Below, piece by piece: positions 7,683 through 14,786 of a stretch of 24,844 bases of DNA. The stretch comes from Archaeoglobus sp. JdFR-24 (GTDB lineage Archaea > Halobacteriota > Archaeoglobi > Archaeoglobales > Archaeoglobaceae). The stretch is taken from the NCBI GenBank assembly GCA_002011215.1, contig MTML01000120.1, positions 1 through 24,844 on the forward strand, in the 5' to 3' direction. The position numbers were made by a program, and so were the translations under genes. The notes below the pieces were generated by a model that ran no database searches, was not told the DNA's origin, and worked only from the letters and a program-made list of their open reading frames with translations. Numbering within the stretch: position 1 is the stretch's first letter; every line of letters begins with the position of its first letter.

Positions 7683-8330
7683 TTGAGTTCAAAACTGGAG
7701 CTGCAGATCAAATATGGCAACTGGAGGGCAGATGAGCTAATGGTATGCTGTCCATCATGTGGAAGGGACGTCACTCTTTTAACATCGGTTTATGAGGTTC
7801 CTTATTTTGGAAACGTTCTCCTTACATCTCTGTCATGTGTTTGCGGTTTTAAACACTCTGATTCAATAATAACGGAAGTTAAAGAACCAACGAGGTATAA
7901 AATCAAAGTTGATCGTAATAATCTGTTTACAAAAGTAATCAGATCTACGTCTGGAACTATCAGAATTCCGGAACTCGGAATTGATATTGAACCTGGGCCG
8001 GCTTCCCTAGCATTCATTACGAATGTAGAGGGGGTTCTGGCAAGGGTAAAAGAGATTGTTACAATGGCTAAAAACTGGAACGCGGGCGATGAGGATAAGA
8101 TCAGGAGATGTGACTGGATTCTTCAGAAAATAAAAGACACTATTGAAGGAGATGGTGAACTTACTCTCGTTCTTGAAGATCCCTTTGGAAACAGTGTGAT
8201 TATTTCTGATGATGCTTTTATCGAAAAGATGACCGAAAATGAGGCATCTGAGCTGAAAACCGGACTTACAGTGATGGAATTGACGGGTTTATCTGAAGAG
8301 GAAATTGAAGAAGAAATTGAAAAGCTTTAA
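7683..8330 (+). CDS. ZPR1-type zinc-finger protein
   Basis: 215 residues with one ZPR1 module; eukaryotic ZPR1 has two and acts on eEF1A. The first half of the zinc finger is CPSCG (23-26) and the second is LSCVCGF (Cys 52 and 54). That second pair has CxC spacing, where CxxCG is usual, which may be an oddity of this copy. After it come the expected ITEVKEPTRYKIKV and the C-terminal domain with GELTLVLEDPFGNSVI. The only plausible start is TTG at 7683; no ATG is possible before the zinc finger. It is in the same frame as sepF, separated by TAA-ATA-ATA, with no visible Shine-Dalgarno. This suggests translational coupling or reinitiation. Confidence 0.88.
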   Translation: MSSKLELQIKYGNWRADELMVCCPSCGRDVTLLTSVYEVPYFGNVLLTSLSCVCGFKHSDSIITEVKEPTRYKIKVDRNNLFTKVIRSTSGTIRIPELGIDIEPGPASLAFITNVEGVLARVKEIVTMAKNWNAGDEDKIRRCDWILQKIKDTIEGDGELTLVLEDPFGNSVIISDDAFIEKMTENEASELKTGLTVMELTGLSEEEIEEEIEKL

Positions 8331-8402
8331 ATTAGTTTGAATCTCCAAATTAAACACCCTGTTTTAAATTAAATGTCTTGAACACTCAATTTAACCCGAT
8401 TG

Positions 8403-9149
8403 TTATGTTCCTGTGGGAACATCTATAAAGACTGTGTCGAGGGAGAACTCTTTTTCAACGATCTCCATCAATGCCTTCAAACCTACAGTCTCAGTAGCAT
8501 AGTGGCCTGCGAAGATCACATTAAATCCAAGTTCTTTTGTTGTGTGATATGCTTCGTGCTTAACCTCTCCAGTAACCAGGCAATCTGAGATTTTTGAAGC
8601 TTCTTCAATTGCAAAACTCCCTCCACCTGAGACCACAGATATCCTTTCGATTTCATCCTTTCCGAAATTCAGAAATCTGGCTGTCGTGTTGAATTTTATT
8701 TCGATCTCATTAACAAGTTCATCAGTTTTTTTGGGTTTTATTCTACCACATGCCCCTATTTCTCTGCCATCAACTTCTGCAAAGAAAGATTCAACTTCGG
8801 CACCTAAAAGTTTTAGAATTTGGACATTGTTTCCGATTTCTGGATGGGCATCGAGAGGTAGGTGAGCAACATACAGAGAAATACCCGATTCCATTAGATA
8901 TTTCAGGCGGTTGTAGAGCACGCCTTTAATGTACTTCAATCCACCCCATATAAGTCCGTGGTGCACCACTACCATGTCTGAGTTGAGATCTTTTGCCCTC
9001 TGAAAGGTTTCCATGCAGGCATCAACTGCGAAAGCTATCCTTTCAACATCTCTTCCTCCGCTTATTTGAAGCCCGTTGCTGCTTGAGTCCCTGAACCTGT
9101 TTATCTCAAGATACTTATCAAGAAAATTTACTACTTCGTGAAGTTCCAT
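8403..9149 (-). CDS. Nif3-like dinuclear metal-centre protein (YbgI family)
   Basis: 248-residue Nif3/YbgI protein. The metal ligands are visible: VVVHHGLIWGG (His-His, near 61-62), AHLPLDAH (near 95-102) and the C-terminal FAGHYATE (near 215). N-terminal SSNGLQISGG is also typical. Length matches the compact archaeal members that lack the inserted domain. The family has been linked to GTP cyclohydrolase-like folds and forms toroidal hexamers, but its cellular function is unresolved. It lies 48 nt downstream of the YHS gene on the same strand and may share its transcript. Confidence 0.93.
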   Translation of the reverse strand: MELHEVVNFLDKYLEINRFRDSSSNGLQISGGRDVERIAFAVDACMETFQRAKDLNSDMVVVHHGLIWGGLKYIKGVLYNRLKYLMESGISLYVAHLPLDAHPEIGNNVQILKLLGAEVESFFAEVDGREIGACGRIKPKKTDELVNEIEIKFNTTARFLNFGKDEIERISVVSGGGSFAIEEASKISDCLVTGEVKHEAYHTTKELGFNVIFAGHYATETVGLKALMEIVEKEFSLDTVFIDVPTGT

Positions 9150-9197
9150 GGGTTTCTGTAATGTCGAGGAAATTTATTTCTTTTTAATACGATATGG

Positions 9198-9365
9198 TTA
9201 TTCGAGCATACCGATGGGCCCCTTCTTCAGGAATTTTTCGGGATCCCTTTCGAACATGAATTTACACCCAGGAGCGCAGAAATAGTATGTTTCACCCTTA
9301 TACACTGTCTTGAATTTTGCGGTATTCTCATCTACTTCCATCCCGCAGACCGGATCAATTGCCAT
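9198..9365 (-). CDS. Small YHS-domain protein
   Basis: 55-residue protein that is a single YHS domain: MAIDPVCGMEVDE, then YKGETYYFCAPGCKFMFERDPEKF. The cysteines in DPVCGM, FC and GC are those that bind metal in YHS/TRASH-type domains, found fused to copper ATPases or as stand-alone proteins. A metal-binding or metallochaperone role is likely but the metal is unknown. ATG at 9365 and TAA at 9198-9200. The dinuclear-metal protein Nif3 is encoded just downstream, a suggestive pairing. Too short for many gene callers. Confidence 0.9.
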   Translation of the reverse strand: MAIDPVCGMEVDENTAKFKTVYKGETYYFCAPGCKFMFERDPEKFLKKGPIGMLE

Positions 9366-9538
9366 AGATATTGTTCAGTTCCGATAAAAAATAAAGTTTT
9401 TGCTGACAAGATTTTTGAATCCAGATAATCCTTTGAGTTCACAACCCATTATATCTGGGTAAAAGCTCGGTGGATATTCACACGGTAAATCAATGTTCGC
9501 ACAGTAATCAATATATTGATCCCTGACGGGTTTAAATC

Positions 9539-10084
9539 ATGGGACACTCGACTGCGGTAATAGTTGTGGATATGCAGAAGGACTTTTGCTATCCAGATGG
9601 ATCTCTTTTTGCCGGAGAGCACGTGAAGGAAATTTTTTCGCCCCTCAGAGACTTTATAGCCCGGGCAAGAAAACAATCTTTGGTTATTTTTACACAGGAC
9701 TGGCATAGAAAAGACGATCCAGAATTCAAAATCTGGCCCTCACACTGTATTATGGGTACAGAGGGTGCAGAAGTTATTGACGAACTTGAAGCCAGAGAAA
9801 CAGATTATTTTATAAGAAAGAGGAGATATTCTGCCTTCTTCTCAACCGATCTGGATCTCGTGCTTAGAGAAAATGGGTGCAGAAATATCGTGCTGTCGGG
9901 AGTTCTGACAAACATCTGTGTTCTCCACACGGCTGCAGATGCTGTTTCCAGGGGGTATGAGGTATGGCTTCTCAAAGACTGTACAAAAGCCCTGGCGGAT
10001 TATGATTACGAATATGCGATCAATCACATGGAAAACGTGCTCAACGTGAAAATTACCGATTCATCGAAATTCTCCTTTTCCTGA
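9539..10084 (+). CDS. Nicotinamidase / isochorismatase-family cysteine hydrolase
   Basis: 181 residues with the complete nicotinamidase active site: Asp11 (VVDMQKDF), Lys94 (IRKRRYSAF) and Cys127 (GVLTNICV). Metal ligands are likely Asp54, His56 and His69 (QDWH...WPSHC). The family deamidates nicotinamide to nicotinate for NAD salvage, and a glutamine-dependent NAD synthetase is encoded 8 kb away, which fits. Other cysteine hydrolases of this fold (ureidoacrylate, isochorismate) are possible, but the motif set is nicotinamidase-like. A TATA-like ATATATTG near 9509-9516 lies ~28 nt before the ATG, implying a leaderless mRNA. Its 3' end overlaps the convergent small membrane protein by 32 nt. 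Confidence 0.9.
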   Translation: MGHSTAVIVVDMQKDFCYPDGSLFAGEHVKEIFSPLRDFIARARKQSLVIFTQDWHRKDDPEFKIWPSHCIMGTEGAEVIDELEARETDYFIRKRRYSAFFSTDLDLVLRENGCRNIVLSGVLTNICVLHTAADAVSRGYEVWLLKDCTKALADYDYEYAINHMENVLNVKITDSSKFSFS

Positions 10085-10352
10085 TCAGGAAAAACACTCC
10101 TAAGCTGATAATTGATGAGATCAGGAGTGAAATTAGGATATCTGCTCCGCTGAGATAAGCAACTACAAATGAAGCAAAGAAAGCCATTACAACATTAGAC
10201 GAGAGGGAAAGATTCTCCACAGCACCAATAACCTCTTTCCTCTTTTTTTGATTTGACTCATCGTTATCCATAGTTTCCTCCATCTGGTAAAATAAATCTA
10301 ATATATTGAAAGCCTCAGACTCTCCGTTTTCATCATATTTCAGTTCGCCCAT
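10053..10352 (-). CDS. Small two-helix membrane protein, unknown function
   Basis: 99 residues from the ATG at 10352 (a TTG codon directly before it is a poor alternative). The N-terminal ~45 residues are acidic and charged (MGELKYDENGESEA, TMDNDESNQKKRKE). Two predicted membrane helices (VVMAFFASFVVAYLSGADI and LLISSIISLGVFFLI) follow, then a basic tail, RKRRISMNR. No family was recognised. Its last 32 nt overlap the end of the nicotinamidase gene on the other strand, so it could be doubted. The clean membrane topology and the absence of another use for the region support it. It diverges from the lipoprotein gene. Confidence 0.65.
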   Translation of the reverse strand: MGELKYDENGESEAFNILDLFYQMEETMDNDESNQKKRKEVIGAVENLSLSSNVVMAFFASFVVAYLSGADILISLLISSIISLGVFFLIRKRRISMNR

Positions 10353-10465
10353 CAATCATCATCGGCCAGTCTTATGTGTATCTGAAGATAAATGAATTTT
10401 GTGTTTATTCTTGCATGTCAGTTCTCAGAAGAATCTTTTTTAATCCATTCTCAGCCAATACTGTT

Positions 10466-11350
10466 ATGAGGGGCATCTATCTTTTGATGGTCCCGGTTCT
10501 GCTAACATTCACCCTCTTAGGATGTCTTCAGTCTGAACCAGAGCGAGTCTATCTTCAGTGGGATAAAGTTGATTTAGACAAAACTCAAATAAGAATTGAT
10601 ATTTCATTTGATAATGCTGTTTTGTCTTTTCTCTCCCCAAACTTCGCTGAAGCAAGGCTCTATGCAAATGGAATTCAGATAGCAAGGGAGAAATCATTTC
10701 AGGTCTCAGGAAACTCCATTGAGGTTGTGATGGAACTGGACAACAGAAATATTATTGAGTGGTGGGTCAGTCATGTCAGGAATAATGAAACTACTGATAT
10801 TGTTTTGAAATCCAGTTTCGGTTACAACCTTTTTGGATTGAAATTCAGTGTACCTGTTGAGAAAAAAGGCTCTTTCAAGACATCTATTTTCGAAATTAAC
10901 TCTTTTCCGGAGTATGTGTCTGTAGGAAGTATGCGGGTTTTAAAGATTGAAAAAATGAAAATGAACATTGTTGACGTGGATAAAGAAAATACGAGGATAA
11001 GGCTTGATGTCAGCGTTAAGAATCTCACACCTTTTCCCATCCCCATTGGCTCAATAGGATATCGCATAGATATGAATGGGATTGAGATGGGGTATGGAAA
11101 GAGCACTGGGAATAAAATAATAAAAAGCTATGGGAGTTCAGATATCAACTGGATAATAGTTATCGATAATTCTAAACTACCTTGGTGGTGGGTCAGTCAC
11201 ATCAAAAATGGAGAAATTACAGATATTACAATAAACGCATTTTTAAACCTTGAGATTGCTAAAAAAGGCTATGAAATATCGATTTTCAAACATGAAGTGA
11301 AAATGCAGACTTCTTTTCTTGAAATGGTTGAAAAAGCAATGTTAAAATAG
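10466..11350 (+). CDS. Putative lipoprotein with two LEA-14/WHy-type repeats
   Basis: 294 residues from the ATG at 10466. That start gives a clean lipoprotein signal (MRGIYLLMVPVLLTFTLLGC, with LLGC as lipobox, Cys20). In-frame starts at 10376 and 10415 would put 17-30 extra residues before the signal. The exported part has two homologous beta-rich units (about 30-150 and 160-290), each like the LEA_2/WHy domain. Both carry the same landmark, WWVSHVRNNETTDI and WWVSHIKNGEITDI, and are preceded by matching RIDISF / RLDVSV strands. WHy domains occur in plant LEA-14 and in many archaeal surface proteins. Function here is unknown; stress protection is a family guess. Confidence 0.8.
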   Translation: MRGIYLLMVPVLLTFTLLGCLQSEPERVYLQWDKVDLDKTQIRIDISFDNAVLSFLSPNFAEARLYANGIQIAREKSFQVSGNSIEVVMELDNRNIIEWWVSHVRNNETTDIVLKSSFGYNLFGLKFSVPVEKKGSFKTSIFEINSFPEYVSVGSMRVLKIEKMKMNIVDVDKENTRIRLDVSVKNLTPFPIPIGSIGYRIDMNGIEMGYGKSTGNKIIKSYGSSDINWIIVIDNSKLPWWWVSHIKNGEITDITINAFLNLEIAKKGYEISIFKHEVKMQTSFLEMVEKAMLK

Positions 11351-11568
11351 CATCCGAATATTCAAATTTTTGTTAATTGTTTTAGTTTAGTAAAATATTT
11401 AGACATCGATAATTTTTTCATGGTCAATCTTCTTATCTCCTTATGGAAAATGATTTATTCAGGATTCTTTATAACACTAATTGTAGTCGAACAAGGATAA
11501 ATGTATGGGATATTACCGATTAAACTGGATATCGAATCCAAACAATCCAGACGGTTCAGTTAATCCAA

Positions 11569-11655
11569 AGCCCCGTGGTGTAGTGGTCAATCATACCGGC
11601 CTTTGGAGCTTGTCGGAGAAAGCCGGCGACGGGGGTTCGAATCCCCCCGGGGCTA
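11569..11655 (+). tRNA. tRNA-Gln (anticodon TTG) with 14-nt intron
   Basis: Acceptor AGCCCCG (11569-11575) pairs with CGGGGCT (11648-11654), discriminator A at 11655, and CCA is not encoded. The anticodon stem is CCGGC (11596-11600) with GCCGG (11622-11626). The T arm is GGGGG-TTCGAAT-CCCCC (11631-11647). The space between the anticodon stem strands is 21 nt, so a 14-nt intron must be removed. With the usual archaeal site after position 37, the intron is 11607-11620, the loop becomes CTTTGGA and the anticodon is TTG (11603-11605). The four bases CTTT (11601-11604) can pair with GGAG (11615-11618, with G-U pairs) to form the central helix of a relaxed bulge-helix-bulge. The A1-U72 pair is the known GatDE recognition feature of archaeal tRNA-Gln. 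Confidence 0.95.
11607..11620 (+). other. tRNA-Gln intron (14 nt)
   Basis: Inserted between positions 37 and 38 of tRNA-Gln. Removal gives a normal seven-base anticodon loop. Sliding the cut by one or more bases gives the same mature tRNA because A, AG and AGC are repeated at both junctions; the 37/38 placement is chosen from the standard archaeal site. Confidence 0.88.
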
Positions 11656-11770
11656 TAATTACACAATGTGGATATATGATCCTGAGAGATATATAATCAG
11701 ATTCCTGATCAGGTTATTTTCAATTTCCTTTTATCAAAAAGTTAATTAAGCTCTGAATCTTTCTCAAGTC

Positions 11771-12202
11771 ATGGCTAGACTCAAAAAAGACTCAAGTTTC
11801 GTAAGTGATACTCACGTTCTCTATATAGGTCCAATAATGCTTGACATTCCTGAGGAATATGAGTTCAAAGAGCTTGTGATGAAGGCAATTGCAACGGAAA
11901 TGGGAAAGCTGTATTATTCAGATGGAAGGCTATTCATCATGGAATACGATACCATTCATGGAGTTATGGATGAAAAGTTCGCGATTGTTGAAATGATAAG
12001 CGATGCTTCTTTCTGTGATGTTGGAGAATACAGGAGCTGGGCTCTTTATCATGGAAGTGAAGATGTAGCAGATTACGCGGATAGAATTGAAAATATCAGA
12101 GGAGATACAACGGTCTTACCTGTAATCAGGACCAGTAGTAGATTTTTGAGGAAAATAAATGAGTACATTGTTGAGGGCAAATTCAGGAGTTTCATCAAAT
12201 AA
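11771..12202 (+). CDS. Hypothetical protein
   Basis: 143 residues with no recognised family. It reads as a small alpha/beta soluble protein with a basic N terminus (MARLKKDSSF), no signal peptide and no membrane segment. Aromatic-rich stretches appear near 75-95 (DVGEYRSWALYHGSEDVADYAD). The ending is basic (LRKINEYIVEGKFRSFIK). Coding character is good: purine-rich codons throughout and no competing frame. No Shine-Dalgarno is visible before the ATG. It follows tRNA-Gln by about 115 nt on the same strand, and its 3' neighbour is on the opposite strand. Confidence 0.72.
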   Translation: MARLKKDSSFVSDTHVLYIGPIMLDIPEEYEFKELVMKAIATEMGKLYYSDGRLFIMEYDTIHGVMDEKFAIVEMISDASFCDVGEYRSWALYHGSEDVADYADRIENIRGDTTVLPVIRTSSRFLRKINEYIVEGKFRSFIK

Positions 12203-12290
12203 ACTTGATTGCTGAAAGTAAAAATTTAATTTCTTCAAACTTTTCTCTGTAAAATCTAAACTGGCTAAAATTGAGTAATTGGAAGTTTTA

Positions 12291-12333
12291 TGCTATAATC
12301 CCAATGCTATAATCTTAAATTAACGCTATAATT
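12291..12333. repeat. Three copies of a decamer, TGCTATAATC-like
   Basis: TGCTATAATC occurs at 12291-12300 and 12305-12314, and CGCTATAATT at 12324-12333, over the 3' end of the TctA-like gene. The spacings of 4 and 9 nt are irregular. They may be decayed duplication or a termination region; nothing ties them to a known regulator. Confidence 0.5.
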
Positions 12334-13552
12334 TTAAAATTAAAACGGGCAGAATTATGCATCCCATGCAGTTTATTCTTTTCACTTTTATTCTCACTGC
12401 GATCATCCCTATCATCGAAGAAGTTGTTAAAATAATCAGTCCGAACAAACCTGTCATCCACCATGTGTAAATAATAATGAATATTAGAACAACTCTAGAC
12501 AAACTGGAAATAAAGCCAGCCTTTTCTACAGTCTTAGAAAACAGACACCCTAAAATAATCGTCAGAGTAAATGCGACCAATGCTGTAATCATGCCTATAA
12601 TCAGAAGGTTGATAACCTCATTAAAATCAAGTAAGAACCCGATGATACTTCTGAAAGCCTGAGCAGATCCACTTCTCGCATAACCGAGTGCAAACAGTAC
12701 AGAGAAACATAAAAGAGCGTTTGAGGTATTTGCTCCAGAAATTGTGGATATGAACACTTCAGCCTTTTTGATTCTCGATGTGGCGATAGCTGCTGCAATC
12801 CCTGAGCTAACTCCCGGAAAAAGGGAAACCAGAGCACCACAGAAAGCTCCGGGAATCACGTGAGGTATTTCTGGGAACGAAAGTTTCATTTTCTGTTTCG
12901 GGATAATGGAATCACTTCTTAAACTGCTCACCACTACAGGTATTGCAAAAAAACCGAGCAGGAGTGGAATCAATACAGTGGAGCCTGGCCTCATATCGGC
13001 ATAAAACGAATTTAAGAAGGCGAAGTATCCAGTCACTCCGGAAAGAAGAAATATAGTAAGTGCTAAACCCCTTTTCAGCCATACTGAAAACTCACCAGCG
13101 TAAATCTCACCCTTTTCTGACATTATGATGAATACTATAACTGCGATCAAAAAATAGGGTGTGATTGTTTCAAGATATTTTCCTGAGAAAGGTAGCAATA
13201 TTGTGAAAAGGAAGAAGACAGGTATTGCAAACAAAAAAGAGATCAGACTGCTGAATGCAGAAATAGAAACAGCCTGAAATCCTCTTCCATCCAAGACCAT
13301 CTCATGAGCTGGTAGAATAGATATGGCCATGTCTTCATCAGGAACACCAATAAAAACGGAAGGTACGATATCGATAAAAGTATGAGTTACAGCGTTTGTA
13401 AAAATAACAACTGCAATCTCCTCTGGTTTGAACAATGCAGAAAGAATGTGGAGATATGATACAAGCAGAGCAGCAAAAGTGTTGTTGTGAATTCCTGGAA
13501 TCAAACCACTCAAGACACCGAGAAGGATACCTGTAAAAATGGCCTCTATCAC
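12326..13552 (-). CDS. TctA/DUF112-family polytopic membrane protein
   Basis: 408 residues with about ten hydrophobic segments. The TctA-like signature occurs twice, as expected of the internally duplicated family: VLSGLIPGIHNNT near residue 20 and VSLFPGVSSGIAAAIATS near 240. A polar SGANTSNALLCF segment comes just after the second. TctA proteins are the large membrane subunit of tripartite tricarboxylate transporters. Archaeal stand-alone members of this kind have no tctB/tctC neighbours, and none are seen here, so the substrate is open. The start is GTG at 13552 with a G-rich Shine-Dalgarno-like run upstream. The last codons overlap a tandem decamer repeat. Confidence 0.85.
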   Translation of the reverse strand: MIEAIFTGILLGVLSGLIPGIHNNTFAALLVSYLHILSALFKPEEIAVVIFTNAVTHTFIDIVPSVFIGVPDEDMAISILPAHEMVLDGRGFQAVSISAFSSLISFLFAIPVFFLFTILLPFSGKYLETITPYFLIAVIVFIIMSEKGEIYAGEFSVWLKRGLALTIFLLSGVTGYFAFLNSFYADMRPGSTVLIPLLLGFFAIPVVVSSLRSDSIIPKQKMKLSFPEIPHVIPGAFCGALVSLFPGVSSGIAAAIATSRIKKAEVFISTISGANTSNALLCFSVLFALGYARSGSAQAFRSIIGFLLDFNEVINLLIIGMITALVAFTLTIILGCLFSKTVEKAGFISSLSRVVLIFIIIYTWWMTGLFGLIILTTSSMIGMIAVRIKVKRINCMGCIILPVLILKL

Positions 13553-13599
13553 ACTGGACTCTTCCCCCCTCTTGGAAAATAGCTTTCTATGTGTTGAGA

Positions 13600-13647
13600 G
13601 TTTGGAGAAAATCTATCTAAACAAGGGTTTGGAGAAAATCTATCTAA
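13600..13647. repeat. Tandem 21-bp direct repeat upstream of the TctA-like gene
   Basis: Two perfect 21-bp copies (13600-13620 and 13627-13647, beginning GTTTGGAGAAAATC) are separated by six bases. The period of 27 bp is close to two and a half helical turns. They occupy the spacer between two genes on the minus strand, roughly 50-95 nt upstream of the TctA-like start, where an operator or a small duplication could lie. Confidence 0.7.
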
Positions 13648-13683
13648 GGCGGTTCTAAGGCTTATGCAATATCTTCCGGCCCA

Positions 13684-14349
13684 TCATTTGACAAATTCAT
13701 TGTTCCCGTAAAGCAGTTTCGTTATCCTCTCTGGGTCTTCATTCAGATTTTTTGCAATTCTGATTATATCATCGTCTCTGATGTAATTACAGTAAGATAT
13801 TATGAAATCTCTTGCAGCCTCATCGTCATCCATGTCCCACACACCGGAGTAGAGGGGGTTTGTATCCATCATCAGGTAATGGAGCGTCTCAAGGTCTTTA
13901 GACATCAAAAAATCATCAAATGATGGGTCTTCGTAAAACAGGTTGTCTTCCAGTATTTTTGTGATACTTTTTCTTAACTTCCTTGCATCATATTTTCTAT
14001 CCGGTGGGGAGTTTTTTCTTATAATTTCATCTATTTCGCTATCTGAAAGGTTAAAAATGGCATCTTTTGATGAATATTCTTCACCAATTTTGTTGATAAG
14101 CCAATAGGTTTTCTCGTCCACCGGGAATATCCTCACCTTCCCTTTCGAGTAAAATTTTACAGTGTAAAAACGTTCATTATTTTTTCGATAAGCTCGCAAT
14201 CCCCTCTTTGTGACACTTCTTATCTCCTCAGGAGATGCCAAAGAGGCAAGTATCAGTCTGATTATGCAGTGCCCAATTTCCTCCTTTCGAGACACAACTG
14301 CAATATAGTTTATATCAAATTCAGTTCTTAATAGCTCACTTGGATCCAT
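13684..14349 (-). CDS. Hypothetical protein resembling a degenerate tyrosine recombinase
   Basis: 221 residues from the ATG at 14349, which directly follows an in-frame TTG. No family is certain. The order of segments resembles the catalytic domain of tyrosine recombinases: a helical IIRLILASLASPEEIRSVTKRGL, then a beta hairpin, FYTVKFYSKGKVRIFPVDEKTYWLI. Next comes IFNLSDSEIDEIIRK, then YDARKLRKSITKILEDN in the position of the usual HxLRHTFAT box. The expected first Arg and His are missing or changed, so if related it is probably not an active integrase. The C-terminal part is Asp/Glu rich. It diverges from the NMD3-like gene with a 53-nt spacer. Confidence 0.7.
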   Translation of the reverse strand: MDPSELLRTEFDINYIAVVSRKEEIGHCIIRLILASLASPEEIRSVTKRGLRAYRKNNERFYTVKFYSKGKVRIFPVDEKTYWLINKIGEEYSSKDAIFNLSDSEIDEIIRKNSPPDRKYDARKLRKSITKILEDNLFYEDPSFDDFLMSKDLETLHYLMMDTNPLYSGVWDMDDDEAARDFIISYCNYIRDDDIIRIAKNLNEDPERITKLLYGNNEFVK

Positions 14350-14370
14350 CAATGGGTTGAGGTGATGGAG

Positions 14371-14380
14371 AAATATTTAA
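14371..14380 (+). promoter_or_regulatory. TATA box for the 14403 gene
   Basis: AAATATTTAA is centred about 27 nt before the GTG at 14403. This predicts transcription starting at or next to the start codon, that is, a leaderless mRNA with a GTG start. Confidence 0.5.
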
Positions 14381-14402
14381 GTTTTAACTGTCAACTCTGT
14401 AT

Positions 14403-14720
14403 GTGATCAAACTTGCCGGGACATTGAAACACCCTGCAATTTTGCAGATCAGAAAAGATGAGGGAATATCTCCGGAAATCGAGAAAAAAATTTTGATGAT
14501 ATTATCAAGATCTCCAGGAGAATTTGAGACTGAAAAAGTCAGGACAGGTCTGGATATTTATTTCTCGGATGTGAATGATGCTAGGAAATCAGTATCTGAT
14601 CTGAAAAAGCATTTCAATTTCAAAGTGAAAATGAGTACCAAGTATGCAGGATTGAGAAAAGGGCGTGTTAGAACTCTATTTGTGTATTCTTTAAGGATTA
14701 ATGAAAATGAGCGAAAATGA
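14403..14720 (+). CDS. Small protein resembling the central domain of archaeal NMD3
   Basis: 105 residues starting at GTG 14403. The segment VRTGLDIYFSDVNDARKSV, then LKKHFNFKVKMSTKYAGLRKG and RTLFVYSLRI, resembles the domain of archaeal NMD3 proteins that follows the zinc fingers. That domain typically has a G-x-D-x-Y motif, ARK, a basic strand and a final V-x-R strand. The CxxC zinc fingers of full NMD3 are absent. The N-terminal ~45 residues (LAGTLKHPAILQIRKDEG) are not recognised. So this is either a distinct small family or a reduced relative; I give the resemblance moderate weight only. The stop is followed by a 66-nt gap to the convergent M20 gene. Confidence 0.7.
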   Translation: MIKLAGTLKHPAILQIRKDEGISPEIEKKILMILSRSPGEFETEKVRTGLDIYFSDVNDARKSVSDLKKHFNFKVKMSTKYAGLRKGRVRTLFVYSLRINENERK

Positions 14721-14786
14721 GCAGTCGATCAGGGTTAATATGGTTTTTTGCAGTCTTAGTTAGGTTTTATAGGGGTTGTGGAGGTA

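Noticed and set aside
11505..11696. 63-codon frame across the tRNA
   Set aside because: It contains the whole tRNA-Gln gene, so it is not a coding region.
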